Shown: piece after piece, positions 48,801 to 63,800 of the stretch
Numbering within the stretch: the first letter of the stretch is position 1
Layout: each line of letters opens with the position of its first letter
NCBI GenBank assembly: GCA_916613615.1
Contig: OU744727.1
Span: forward strand, 15,074,093 to 15,138,092
From: Steromphala cineraria
Taxonomy: Eukaryota; Mollusca; Gastropoda; Trochida; Trochidae
Direction: 5' to 3'
Length of the DNA stretch: 64,000 bases
Notes under the pieces: generated by a model
What the model saw: only the letters and a program-made list of their open reading frames with translations
Told to the model about the DNA's origin: nothing
The model's database searches: none
Program-made: the position numbers and the translations under genes

Positions 48801-51800
48801 GAACAATGCCACCTGATTACAGTTATCATAATGTTGATCATAATCAGAGGGCCAGGCCTATGAATTCCCTAAATCCGAGGATTATCGGGACTATTACCGG
48901 GTGCACACACTCCGGGTTGCTCAACAGCATGATAATTTTCTTCATCGCTAGAGTTATTTATTGTCATAATTATCAAAGTTGATTGAAGCCTCAATGAGCA
49001 CATAACAGAACAGAACAGAACAGAACAGAACTTTATTACACTCAGGCCGATATCCTCGGCATATGAGGTACAACATGACAGTAAATGCATCATACAAGCG
49101 GATAAGTGATTAGCCGGAAGATTTTACAGTTTGCATTATGATTTTACAAAATTTGCTACGTTGTTTTAATATAGATACCTTTTTACACATGATAAGATTT
49201 TGAAGTTTAAGCATATTTGGTCTCTTTGAGAAATGTAAAGGTATGTACAAGGTTCTTTCTAAAATGGAACTCATCTCCAACATCATTCATACAACACAAT
49301 TTACATTTTCTTTCAGACTTACGTATCTTATTCCATCTTCCTTTTTCAATCGGTAAATGGTGGCAAGAGGTTCGAAACAGTAGTAATGGGATAGCTTTAT
49401 TTTGGGGAAGGGACATTAGGTATGTTTCAAGTTCAAGTTGCGGTTTCAAAACAGAATATAAACCTTTTTTCGAGGTTTCCACCTGAGACCTCCACGTTTG
49501 TTTAGCATTATCGGTTAAAATAGAGAGGGCAGTGTGTTTGAGCCAGGAAGATGAAACAGGAGACTGTGATAACCATATATAGCTTAGTCCAATACTGTTA
49601 AGGATATTATGGATACATGACAACCAACGATAAGTGTAAGTTCCATTATTATAGAGTTTTATATACAATTGAATATGTAATATAAGACATTTTGCTGGCT
49701 TTGTAAGTAATTAATTTTGACCAGAAGGTCAACATGCGGGTTTTTTACATCAACAGAGAGAGGAACTCTACCAAGTTCTCCATAAAGCATGTACAATGGG
49801 GTAGTCTTTTTAACGGGTAACAGTTTTCTCATAAAACAAATATGTACATTTTCAATTTGACTAAGACCAACAAAACCCCATATTTCACAACCATACAGTA
49901 AGATAGGTTTTACCATTGTATCAAAGAGATACAGCCGACACTGGATTGATAAATTAAAGGTTTGGCTTTTACGTAATACAAAATACATTGCTTTAGTAGC
50001 CTGTTGACAAAGATTTGTAATGGATGCTTTAAAACTGCATTTCCTTTCAAAAATAACACCAAGGTACTTATACTCATTAACGTATTCTAGGGGAATACCA
50101 TTGAGAACAGTGACATTATCTCTCACTAAAAATCTACAATGACCTAAGGAAAGTGAGTGGATCTGCCTAGTCTATGTTTGCTGAAACCCTTAGGTTGCAC
50201 CCTTTGTTTGTATTGAGAAAGGACTGTTGCGCAGACAGGGGCAAGCATTGGCCGTTACTACTTCACTCATCTTACAATGGTATTGTGCTCGACAGACTGA
50301 CATTAGGTGTTTATCTGTGGTCAGCAGTGACAAGTCCGCGCATCTCCCACCAGTCTTGCTCTTACTTGCATGAGATTACTATAACTATTGCAGACATTCT
50401 AGCCGATTGTTACTGGATCTTGGGACTCTTTTACTACTTGAGATAAATCTTTATGGAGGACTTGCATCAATATCAGTTTTCTAGTAATAAATGGTTCAAA
50501 TTTGTGATAAAATCAAAAGGTGTCCCACCTTGTAAACCGTAATGAATTATTCTTCCTAAGACAATAAATGCCTTACCAAAACATCATTAGTGCTTAAATT
50601 TGTTTTTCAGGTGTTTGTTTTCAATCAAAGGGACATTATAAATCTATCAAAATACCCAATCGATGAAACACAAAAGACTTTTTATCTTTAATATCAACAA
50701 TGTCAAAATGTTTATTATAGACCCACTTCCTGATAAAGATGGCAAGACTGTAGAAGCGTGTATGGTTGATATCGGCGACGACTGCGCCAAGTCTGTTGAG
50801 CTACGGGTCAAGGCATGTGATCATCAACATGTCTACAAGTTGACTAATGCTCCCGTATTTCACGCTGCGTACTGCGTCGGTAAGCTGCATTTGCATAATT
50901 TATTATCCTCTTTTTGTGCTCCTGTTTGTTTTGATAAAATTTAATCTGTTCATTTGGAAAAGAAGGATTCTTTTGAAAAATATATTCAATAAAAGTCTTA
51001 GTTATAAATATTTATTCTAAACCAAAAAAAATGACTTTCGCTCTCAACTCATATAAATTATATTGCAACAGCCTTTCAGAAATTCCGAAATAAAAAGAAA
51101 GAACTTTTAAAGCCCCCTCAAATATTCTTATGTTGCATAGCTTTATAGTAGTTGGGCGTTTCACACGAACAATTAATTTCGTCGCAATTGCCTAAGGCCT
51201 AGTAAATGTCAGTCTAAGTAAACCTAGACTCAATATTATCCATTTGACTCCTATACTGAGTCTAGAAAGGCCTTATAGAGAGTCGCGTCATGCGTATCGA
51301 ATCGACCAATCAGAACTCATCTTACCAAGCTACAATAGTCTGCCTTCGCACGTATAACGTAGGAGGGTCATAGGTCACAGAAAGGTTGGCTGATGCGACC
51401 CTCTACTAGGCCTTTCTAGACTCAGTTTAGGAGTGAAACGGATAATATTGAGGCTAGGTTTACTTAGACTGAGTAAATGTAAGTTGCATTCATAATAGAT
51501 AGTTCAACGTTCGATTTGTGGGAAGGTTTTTCTTGTTTTATCAGTCGTGCCTTGAAATAGATCTACGGACTTAACCTTTAAGTCAGGCATTCCACTCTCC
51601 CTTTTTCAAAAATATCGTAAAGGTCAAATAACATTGATGTTTTTTGTATCTTTTCAAGGATTGGCAGACCCGAATAAACGTAAGTAGACTGCTCAAGTTT
51701 TCAGAGTCCGATTCAGTCACTCGATTGATAATCTTTACCATTACATTGAAATTCTTTATTCTGTTATATAGATACACACTCAGAAAGATTACAACATGAA

Positions 51801-54800
51801 ATCCTTTTAACCTTTACATGTCACTAAATAGGAGAGAATAATGAAGATTGAGGGCTTCCATCTTGACACTTGCCCTTTAGTTCCCACTTCTCTGAATAAG
51901 TCGTAATATGATACATTGCTATAAAGTGAGCATCATCATTTTATACTACACTCAGGGGCAAAAGAAACGATACCAACTTTTCAAAAGAGTACAAAACAAA
52001 ATCCTGTTGTAAATGAAATGCGACTACGAGCCCGTGTGATAGGCACATCAGTTGTGAAGAAGTACTCACAATTTCAAACATCAAAGTATAATACTTATAA
52101 TTGTATGACTGTTAAATACACGAGGGGTCAAAAACAGCTTTTTCGATGTTATTTTTGGTCATAATCTTTGGAATTGGAATAAAATAATTATGAAATTTAA
52201 AAAACTATCAAATCTAAGATGTTATCAATATTAATAAGCCTTGTAGAAGTTAATTTGTTCACGCATTTTGCCTGTATTTTGGTTTAAAAACAAGAAAAAG
52301 GGCCATTTTAACTATCCTATCTCGTCTAGTTAAGGAGATTTTTTAACAGCGTTTTTTGAAAGGCTTGTATTTCAAAAGCCTTAACAGATATAGCTCTGAA
52401 ATTGAAAACTTAGTTCAGTTTGCTCTTGAATACATGAATTAACCCTGTTTCAGCTGAAACTATCAATCGTAGATTAACCTATCATGCATTTTATATGGTA
52501 TCGTTTCTTTTGCCCCTGAGTGTATATGTTTTCACTGCTTGATTTTTCGTGTTAAGGAACAATAGTTTAGGGTTGTAAATGGAATTAAGCTCAATGTTCA
52601 AAGGTACGAAAGGCAATGTATAACATTTTTAAAGCCATTAAGCCCTCCATCAGCCCCCGCCCCTGATGATTTTCAGGCAAGTTGTAACTAATTGAAATGA
52701 TAACCATAGCATTTGTTGTTTTCAGCACAATCATCATACACAGTCAAACCTGATGTTTACATTGATCTGGTCACTGTTCAGTATTTTGATGAATTCAAAT
52801 TCAAATGCATCTTTACCAAGTCGACGGAAACCCTTCTATACAAAATAGAATGGTTCGTTAATGGCCGCTTTCTAACATCCTCTCCTCCTGCCGAATGGAC
52901 ACCACAAATATCCGACAATGCAGCTCTGACAGAAACTATTTTGACACAAAAAGGTTACAAATCACCCGGTTTTGATGTAAGTAGAACATTTAAGTTGTTG
53001 GTCGCAATATGTTTTACTCAATATGATTAAATGGAGAATATATATAAAACAGTAAACCTGGATGGCTTTAAAGTTATTTTCAAGATCACCGTGGCCGTTT
53101 TCACATCATCTTAACGCCTATCTTATCAACCCTTGAATTCAATATCTCCAAATAAGTTGATAGTCTAAGTTGGCGAATTACACAAACACCAATAAACTAT
53201 AGGGACCGTGACCTTTGTTAATGTCAAGGTACACGATACACACAAGACAAAAGTCCATGAGTAACGATATTCATTTACTTGGGAAAATGTATAGGATTCC
53301 CATCGATTTTTTAAAAAAGATTATTTTTGGTTAACAGACGATGTCACTACTTTCTCTTAAATCGGTGCATGTTCTCATGCGCCCTAAAATAGCCAAGTTG
53401 AGCCGTTAAATACGTGAAATTACCTAGTTTCTAACCCCATGTTGCTTAAAATTCAAATATCCACATATTGAAAAGACATTGGATTTAAAACACTAGATAC
53501 TTTTTCAAAACGATTTTGTGCAAATTTGAAACATGCTAAAGCCAATTATGAGTCCTAGACGAGAATATCATTATATCCTTCTTGTTTATTTTTTTATGTG
53601 TAATTAAACCGTAGCGATATTTCAAGTTGAAACCAATTCTAAGAAGATCAATGGTCATAAATTCATATTACACATATTTCTTACTTTTATTGTGAAAAAG
53701 TGAATGGTAAATAAATTAACGCTGTTAATAGACCCAATAATTAGATGTTAATAGAAAAATCATTGACCAGTACACCCACGACAAGTCTTGTCAGCCGTTA
53801 ATCAAGCAGGCCATGAACATCACTTTTATTTTACATCACTGGACGGTTTCCCCGACAACTTGGTCACCGATACTACCAACAAAACCCTCAACATCAAGGA
53901 GACCACGAACAAGCTAAAGACCTTTCCCGAATAAGTAACAATTTTCTCAGCGACCCGTCAGCCACACTTTCTCCCTCCTCTTCATGAACAAAGCTACCGC
54001 GCGTGTCACATTTTCAAATGGGAAAAACCAAAAGCAAACGACATAGGTACAAACACTGACCATGAAACAATTTTCTATGTTTATTTGCGGTGTGACAATA
54101 TGTCACATTAACGGCAACTTCGACTTACTGTTCCAGCTCCAGTGCACAGTCAGATCATCATATGGTGATGGCTATCCCGCTAGCACGGGCATCTTGAGTG
54201 ACAAAAAGTTTGTTGGAATAAGGGTATGTATAATTCCATACCGGAAATTAAAAGTATCCTTTGACAATGGCATTCAATCGTGAGCATTTTACTACATGAC
54301 GCTGCATGAAAGAAGATATTTGTTTATTCGTCGATTGTCTCGAGTCATATTCTTTCATCATACTTGACAGGTTTGATCAGACCCTGATGTTCTTATGACA
54401 TGCATCGTCCTCCAACGATTCCAAATTATCTGTACTAATTTATAAACATTTACGACTGATTATTATATAATGGAGGGTGTTATCGATGCAATATGCAATA
54501 ATGGTATCCAAATCTTATAAAGATGCAAATCTAGATTCAAAGCAAAACTATTTTCTCATAACTCCATGCATGTCATGCAGGTCCTAAATGGGTTACACCT
54601 AAAAACATAAAAATATGCCGCTAACCATATCGGCCATCAACAATAATTTCTACGTAACTGATAGTGCTTCAAAGTGAATGACATGATAGACCATTTTGAC
54701 ACACAGTGTGACAATGATCCACTTGTCAGCGAAAACAAATCATATTTTAGTGATGGTACACATTATCAAGTATCGTAGTAACAATCGTAACAACCCCACC

Positions 54801-57800
54801 TTCGCAAATAATCTTCGTTTAGTCTAGGGTAACGTAACCGAACTGGCGTAACAACCATGACAATGCAGTTTTTCAAAGCTTAAGTTACACTTACTTCCCC
54901 TCTTGTAGCGACGTTAGCAAGTGGTTCATACACATTGTGTGTTATAAGGAAACCAAATGTTTGCTCGTGCACTAGAAATCCGACATTAAATGTTGACAGA
55001 TTGTTGGAGACGTTTCTATCACTATAAAAAATCATTTCATAAAGAATTATTTCTAGACTTTTCACAAACGTTTATCGCTGAAAATATGACCATTCACAAT
55101 TGAGTTTTGTTAAAGAAATTACTCCGCGAAATCTAGGTCAAACATATTTTTAAAAGTAATCATATTTTCCTTCAAACACGTTAATTTTAACATGACATTG
55201 TGTTATTTTAAAATATGAAAATATGAAATTATTTACCTCCTGTGTTTCCGTATCATAAATATCATATAATAAGAAATATTATATCATACAAAATACAAAT
55301 TGTATTCCTATTATTTGGTATTAATGATACGAAAACTCTCGATGTTAATAATCTCTATGTACCTTTACGTTTGTTACAAATGTGTACTTTGGGATGTCGT
55401 TGAGACACCGTAACATTCCGAAATCAAAAGGGTTTTACGGATTGTGCTGAAATATTACTACAGAACTTACAATTCGTTGTAACTTAGCATGATTTTTTTT
55501 CACATTTAACTGCAACCGTATTGGCATATAATTGAAGTCACTTGGGGTCAAAATTTCGAAGTGTCAATTATTTTCTCTCTACAAATATCTTACTAAGTGA
55601 TTAACGGCTTTAAACACAATTCATAATTATGTTGCATTAACTTAAAATAACTGTGCTCACTTTCTTCTTGGAGACTCCAATTGGGGTATTTAAATCAAAA
55701 GATTGCCCTTCCTACAACTCGGTAAGGACCGAAAAGTACATGTATTCAAATTCTCACAAGGCTTATCGAAGTAACAAGTAGCGTGTACGTGTGAATGTTC
55801 GTGTGTTTCCCAGGACAGAGCTCGAGTTGGCATTTACCCTTCTTTAAAAACCTTACGTTTTTTCAGTTGTCCCCAAGCACTGTAACAGTTCAGGAAGGGA
55901 AAGAGGCTAGTATTAACGTTGAACTCTCAGCACCGTTCGGCTGTGCTGGAAGAAATTTTGGTTGTGTGCTAGTCGTACGAGCCCTGGTCAGAGACAAACC
56001 TGGAAGCTGTGATCCATCGGCATTTGTCAAGTCCAACTGCGGTGTCGCATTTTACAACTGGACAGAGACAAATACTATGACCATCAAAGGGGGTGTCACC
56101 GGTGGTTATAATGCTATGGAAACAAGAACGAAGTTATACATGTCAACAGACGTTGTGCAGACCCATCCATATTGGTCAAACTACGACATCGGAAGCATAA
56201 CGGTATGTAGACTTCATATTCTCTATCCAAGAATTATTGCATCGTTAATTATATAGGTAACAAAATCTAAGTTCTTGTATTAGTTATTTTTTATATAAAC
56301 AGTGGTTAAGAAAATAAGATTTTGTACAGTTTAGGAAGAGGAATTATTGACGAAAAACCTATTTATTTGACAGTAGTGACGTTTTGGTATGGATCCTTGT
56401 GCCGTTTTTAAGCATGTAGGGAACGAGAGGTATAGCAATTATACATGTATGATAATGAGTTAACCTTAAACATGAACAACATGATAAGGTACACTTACAG
56501 AAAAGGAAACATTTCGAAGAAACTAAGAAATCTTAAGATGGGATGGACACCAGTTTGTGAGTGAGTAAATTAGGCAGACATGGGTTGGCAGGATTAAGGA
56601 AACCAGTTGAGTAGAGTGGTTAATTAAAGGCGGATTAGATGGCTGTAAGCTGATGGAATGAATAAGCCTAGATCTTTATTCACAGAGGGTCGAAACGGAG
56701 AATATGTACAGATTCAGCAAAGCGGTGTTGAGTGTAATCATGTCATGTTGTGTGATAGGAATTTGGTGATGTGTTCCTAAATAGCTGATTAAGCGTCTTG
56801 TATTCTTTGATGCGAATGTTGAGTGGCCTGGATGTTTCTCCAATGTAGTTGTTGCCTCAGTCCCAGCTTGTAGACCACTCCTTTAGGTTCCTGTTGAGAG
56901 TTTTTTACCGTTAGCCAAAATGATGGTTTTAAGAGAAGTGATTAAGTGTTTATACGAGCTTTCTGCTTGAGTGGGCGACTTATGTGATGTCATGTGTTGC
57001 CAATGTAGGGGTGTGAGATGCGAATGGGAGCAGGTACAGGTTGTAGTTGGTTTAGGCGCTGGGTTAAGGATGGACTGGATTACATGGTCAAAAAGTTTAG
57101 TTGGATACTTGAACAAAGTTGACGAAAAGTTAAGTTGGGTGAAGACATGCCTGATGTGTTTTATGCAGAGTGAGGGGTACCAGAGGGTAAGTGGATAGCA
57201 GTGTCAGTTATAGTTATAGAGAGAATGGATAGGGTCAAAATGGATGTACTGGTCAGTGTGCGTGGGTGTGATGGACATAAAGTTGTTGATACTATTGTAA
57301 GGGGTGCGGGGTACTTAGACGTCAAGGAAGGGGAGCTGTGCGTTTTAGTTTCTACAGTAAATTGGAGGCGGGGTGTTGGTGGTTAAGGGAAGTCAAGAGG
57401 GTCGTAAGCTTGCGGGAGAATGACAAAGGTGTCACCATTGTTCTTGACAAACGGGTTGTTTGGATAATTGAGGTGCTTAGGGCATGTTGTTCAAAATAGA
57501 TCATAAATATTTCAGAAAGGAAATAAAGAAACTTATATCGTATTGATGAAAGACATAGAGGGACAACGTTACATTCCAATTGAAGCAGATGGAGTTGCCT
57601 TCTTTTTCAACGGGTCTTAACAAAATAGTACATGTGTGATACCTTTACCCAAAATCATTATTAAACAGTGTGGTTAAAAAAAATTATCTTTAACTTTAGG
57701 TCATCAGAATGATAATATGGAAAAATGAATATTTGCATCAAACCCCCTATGATATGTGATATGCATGTTCACAAACACTTGCGTTTTTTTAATCCAAACA

Positions 57801-60800
57801 TTACAGGCCATAGTGACAAGGGAAGAAGCAAAAGTGACACAAACATTTTGCTATGCTAACCAAGATCCACATATGAGGACCTACGACGGTCTGTGAGTAT
57901 ACATGTTTTATCTGCGTCTTGTGAACTGATTTTATGGCTATTTGTTTATAACTTTTTAGATATATTTTCTTACCTTAGAATAAATTACATAAATTTAATT
58001 AACGTTATCTAAAGCACAATTGAAAAATAGATATTAAACCTTGAGTGTTCCCCTTAATCAAATATATACTTATCACTGTTACAGCACATACGAGTTTCAG
58101 GATCACGACGGGGTCTTTGTTTTATACCAACATTACACACTGGAGCTTGAGGTATGTGTAATATATTTTCTGTGTAGTAAATATGAAAACATTTCATTCG
58201 GTTATATCTTCATCTTATGTCTTAAATATAACGGTATGCATTTCGAAATTAAATGAAAGATGATAATGCCGTAACATTTAACATAATCTTATTTCAAAAC
58301 TATATATGCTTAATAATGAATAAGTATTTTGATAATAAGCTCTATTTAAGGTTCAAATGAAGCTCCAGGCGTGTATATTTGGAAATCCTGGTGCCCGCTG
58401 CCCGTGTGGTGTGGCAATAAGAGCTGGAAGAACGATATTCAGAATCGACTCGTGTGCCGGACCTCCCGCGAAAATCGGATTTGCCGACTGTTCTGATGGG
58501 AACGATCTTCTCAAGGTTCTTGTGAAAGACACTGCATATAAGGTAAACAAAAAGTTACATATAATACTTATAACTTTATATTAACTTCAATTCATAAAGA
58601 AAAACTACAATAACCTTTGAGGGGGAACAAAATGTTTTCATTTTCTTTGATCGACATTCTAGAATTTGGTGAGATCAACTTCTTTATTCTTTGAAAGCGA
58701 CGTTTCGCCATATATCTTAAAGGGGCAGTAGCACGTTTTTTAATAATTTTATATTTTAAAATGTTCACTGATAGTTGTACGTTAATGCTAAATGTATTAT
58801 TTTGACAGTGTCAAAAATCTCATTGCACAAGCCAATCAGTCATAGTCAGAGGACAAAGTATGAAGATTCACATAAAATCCATCGGCGGCCATTTTGTGTG
58901 AACACCTTTAATTCATTTTGTGCAAGAAAAAGGAATCGCATGGCTAAACTTTAAATCATATATCTGAATTAGTACTGCTCCATTTAGTTTCAGTACATGG
59001 TCTTCCAATTGGAACCATTGATTTTCTTTTTTCTGACATCGCCTTATATTCCCCCTAAACGCGCTACTGGCCCTTTAATGTCTTCGTCAAGCAATTGATA
59101 CAGTGGTTGTGTTGTGTTATTTTGAAGTTTAACGTCTCCACTTCTGGTGATGCCGCAGACGTGCCGCAACCTATTGCGAAAGACACACAATTGCAATTTA
59201 CAACAGACCATTGACAATGTGAAATTAACAGGATAAGTCAAGTAATTTAGAATTTAAAGTAAAGTGTTATATAAATAAAATGTATTAGATATTATAAAAG
59301 AAAAGTAAATAATTAAAGTTTCAAGATTTTTTAAAATTGGAAATAGATTTGTTGAGTTTTGAGAGATGGCTTGGTTCCTGAAACAGATAAAACATATTGT
59401 GTATGGGGAATTTTATGTTTATTTATTATTTTATTGTTTATTTATAAGCATTATTTGATAAGATTTTAGAGAGTGGTATTTGGAATGGAAATTTTAATTG
59501 TGATAAAATGAAATTATAGTTGAGTAGTTGTGATAGAATGGTATTCATAGTTAATTGTATTTATTATTCATGTTTGATTTTAAATCTGTTTGATAAGTAT
59601 AGGAATGGATATATACTTATCTTTTTTGTTTGACATACTTAGTCCGGTATTTGCCGTTGTTTCCATAGTTGTAATCTTAGCAATGTGCGTTTTGTCTTTC
59701 TTGTAAGTCATCTTATTGGGATTGTACCTAAAACGTGCAGGGGGTGGTCATGCAATACACGTTAGTTTTATAGCCAGGCAGTGAGGAGTTTAAGGTTTGG
59801 TACAGAGAAAATTACCAGTTACAATCAAGTCAAGCGCCGGGGTAGTCACACCGTGTGCTTTAAATGAAGAGTTATAACCAGTTTGCCCTGTGCCCAAGTC
59901 CTACAGTTATCCCAAACATGGGAGTGATAAATGGTATTTAAGGTGAAAGGTGGAAATCCCCCGTTTGGAGCCGACGGGTCTGTTTGAAAAGGCTTGCATG
60001 AGAGATCCGGGGACCTGTCTCATCCCAAACTCTGGCCGCAGGTCACCATGACCGAACTTACCAATAGAAAGGGGTTTTAGAGGTTAGTTTCGCTAGTGTA
60101 GGGTCCACCTGGGAGTTTACCTGTTGGGTTGTTGTTAGGGTGGTGTTCCCTTGGTAGGGTACGGGGATATAGGTAAAAGGTTAGGAGTTTGTGTGTAGAG
60201 CTAGTGGCTATTCATTATAATGATTTAAACATAATTAAATTTGTAATAGGAATAGTGATAGGTACTGGTTATTTTGGTTGCTGGCTAATAATTCCTGTGG
60301 GGTGTGGCGCTTACTTTTTTCAGGAGTTGTTTCCTGTGGGGTTTTCCATTTACCACAGTCAAATGTGGTGTGTGGTATCTTGGACATTGCATTGTTTGCA
60401 TAGATTGCTTTGTGTTTTGCCAATTTGTGAAGATATACCCCGTTACATACACCATTTAGCCTTAGTCTAGTTATGGCTACATCAAACCTTCGAAAGTTGG
60501 AAGCCAGTTAGATGTTTACACAGTGAATGAAGTTAATTTACAGAAGGTGTTTGAGTGAGGGATTAATTGGTTATGAATATTTACACAATTGAGGAGGTTA
60601 AATAAAGAATAAAGAAGTTGATTATCCATAAAACTATTTGAGAAATGCTCTTGTTTCTGTGCCATATTTCAAACACCGTTCTGGATTTTTTATAAGCAAA
60701 CCAATGACATAGTCATTTTATAAATGGCCTTTAGTCGTGATCATGTATAACGAATGTTACAATGGAGTTACCTGCCACTAGCATGATATCGAAAGCTTTG

Positions 60801-63800
60801 CCGCCGTCCTTACGATTGGTTAGATGCGCAGAGGTGGGTGCGGTTGGACCGTGACGGAGAGGATCAGCCTGGACCAAACAAAAAAATTGCTTAAAACTAA
60901 AATTGATTGATTTATTTAGAGGGTGGGTGCCTTAAAACGAAATATTTTTTTAATCAAAACTCTTATGTTTTAAATTTGAATTGCCTGTTGTTATTGGAAC
61001 TGCATTCTATCTTCACACCTAGTTTGGTTGATATTGGACGATTACATAATAATTACGATTATTTACATATGACTGATTATGTCTGCCTATTTTATGTCTC
61101 CGTGGTGGGCAGGGAACTAACATATATTGTATCCACATTTCATAATACATGTTCTTTAACAGTGTATATGGGATAAATCAATTCTGTTATAACTGGAAAT
61201 ACGTATATTTATATACATAGTTAAAATATTCATTCAGTATTATGATATAAGCATATAAGCAATGTCTGTCTGGTGGAGCTCAAATATGTGTGTATCATAT
61301 GTGTCAATCTAGATATCATAGTGGGACATGCCAAACTTCTTCATACATGTAGATATCACTATACAGATCTACATGTATCTTTATGACATAAGGTATGACA
61401 GTATCGCGTCCGCTCAATGACTTACACTTGAAAGTCTATGATCATAATAAAGTGTAAATGAGCGCGGAGAAAGTTCTTTCATTCCCGGTCATATAGTAGA
61501 GTCAGAGTCACGCCGTTTATATGGTGTATATGTCGTGAAAAAGTTATGATTTTGTAAAAGTTTTAACATGTACAAAACAACTGTACAAGTTATAACTTGT
61601 ATGACGTTATTATACAAGTTATAACCTGTATGATTTCACCTGTACATGTTATAACTTGCACAACTTGTTGCTAATATTTCCGTATAACTTGTACAACAAG
61701 CAAGACGATAATCCTCAGCAGGATTACATACTATGCTTGTATTGTATTAGACTACTGAGAGGATAATTGACTGGCATATGCATTGTGATCACCACCATCG
61801 TCCTAGCATTTCTTGAGAATGAACATGAAAATCGTGACATGCTTTCTGCAGATATTCCTACCAACTGGATCACGAGTGGAGCTAACCGTTCAACCAAAGA
61901 AGAAGTTTTTTAACATCCGACTCTATCCGTCCTTTGGAGACTGGAGCAACGTAACTGGGTTGTGTGGAACCTTTACTGACGACACTTCAGATGAAGACAT
62001 TGGTGCCGATAAATTTACAAAATGGCGGTAAGATTCAAATACCTATAAGCTAAACATCATTATCATTTTGTGAATGTGGGTAATCAAATAACATTGCAGA
62101 AATATTCTTGTTCGTTATTGCCTCGTTTCAGTATTGTATATCTGATCAATGGAGTTAATTATAGTAGTAATTTGAATACTTGATAAAATAAAATTTGTTA
62201 TAGTTGTTCCCATCTGCAACATGGTTGCATGCATATTCACGATCATCGCGATGCACTTATGCACTATATAAAAGGATCTTGCATCCTACTAAAGTAATAT
62301 TGCAAGTATATTTGCCTTTCAATTACCAAGTGACAGGACATTGTCATGTTAAAGGCATTAACGAATATTTAGGGGTATATGGGAATGACCTCTCTGTCCG
62401 TCCGTTCGTTTCTCAAAAACCATAACGCTAGCTCTTTGAAACTTGTATTATAGAACAGTCAACATATGCAGGTGTCTTTTGGGGTTTTCGACTTTTTGTT
62501 ACCAATAATTTTGGCCGTTTCCACGGAAATGTAACTAATAGATTTGTTTCATGAGCATAACTCAAGAGCTATTAGGCCTAGCTCATTGAAATTTGTTTTC
62601 TGAAACAATCGTCATGTTTCAGGGCTGATCTTGACCTCTTCCATGATAACGATTTCCCTAAGTTCAAACGTTGGCAATCAACCTTTTATATCTGTGAGTG
62701 CGACAGCGACGGAGGCGATCTCGTTTCAAGTGTTAACTGTTCTCGGACAAACCAAAAACTCTGCTCATTCGATAAAAGGTTCACACAACGCTCTCACAGA
62801 GAATGTTTTATACAAACTGGAAGGCGGAAGAGATCAGTTCTTCACGCTAGAGTGGACAGATACAGACGTGATGTGGTAAGTGTTGGGCAACACCATGGTG
62901 ACCTTCATTCCCTTCATGTTATTCCATACGAACCAAAACATGTGTTGACTAATTTATTCTCAGATCGGAGGGATGGAAAAACATTATTTTCTTATATGAT
63001 TTTTTTTCGATAGACTAAAAGTGAGGTACAGAGATGGACTACAGAGGAAACGACCATCTTCTGTGACGAATTCTTCAACAAATCAAAAGCAGCAACTCTC
63101 TGTGCAGATATACCAGGAATGGCGAGCATTCTTGATGAAAACAGACAGAATTGTGTCTTGGATATTTTGGTTTGTCAGCATTACATTACCGGAAGTTGCA
63201 ATAACTTGATTGAAAATGAAGTTTTGTGAATTGCTTATGTTAATGACATATGACAATGTTATTTCCCCCTTATTCGTAATATGAAGAATATGAGTGTTTC
63301 AATGATTTTCCTAGGGTGAAATATATTCTAAAATTCTAAATTTGCGATCCATATTGTTCTAGTTAACGGGAGGAACAACGTTTGCGATTCACGCCCTGGA
63401 ATCGGCGAAAAGTCTGTGTATGAACGAGGTAGAACAGAACTCTACTCTCCAGGAGGAGCCAGCGCCCGGTGCGCCTTCTATCCATGATTCACTGCTGGAA
63501 GTCACCTGTGAGAACGAGTGCTCTGGAAGAGGAACCTGTGTGAAAGGTATATGACTTAAGCTCTCCCGATTCCGAGTGATCGAAATACATATTGGTACGT
63601 AAGCGTGCTCAAAGGAGAAGGAAGACAGTCAAGAAGACAGTTTGTCTGTTGAATGTTTATTCTTCTTGTTCAGTATAAATGGGGGTTTAATTTAAAGAAA
63701 GGGTTCCTCAGTTTAAAGCCAACCTTTACCTTGACTTTAAAGTGCACATAACATATTGATAAACTATTCGATAGTTATGGTAATGGTTATTGATAATTTG

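Noticed and set aside
56971..57386. Plus-strand frames rich in Val/Gly/Trp
   Set aside because: They lie opposite the second Penelope relic, which is readable on the minus strand.
61406..61470. Possible hairpin with CGCTCA and TTACACTT arms
   Set aside because: Arms are short and interrupted, and no gene or element context supports a function.
62204..62425. 73-codon plus-strand frame between exons 10 and 11
   Set aside because: It is out of phase with both neighbouring exons and ends in the CCGT-rich repeat.
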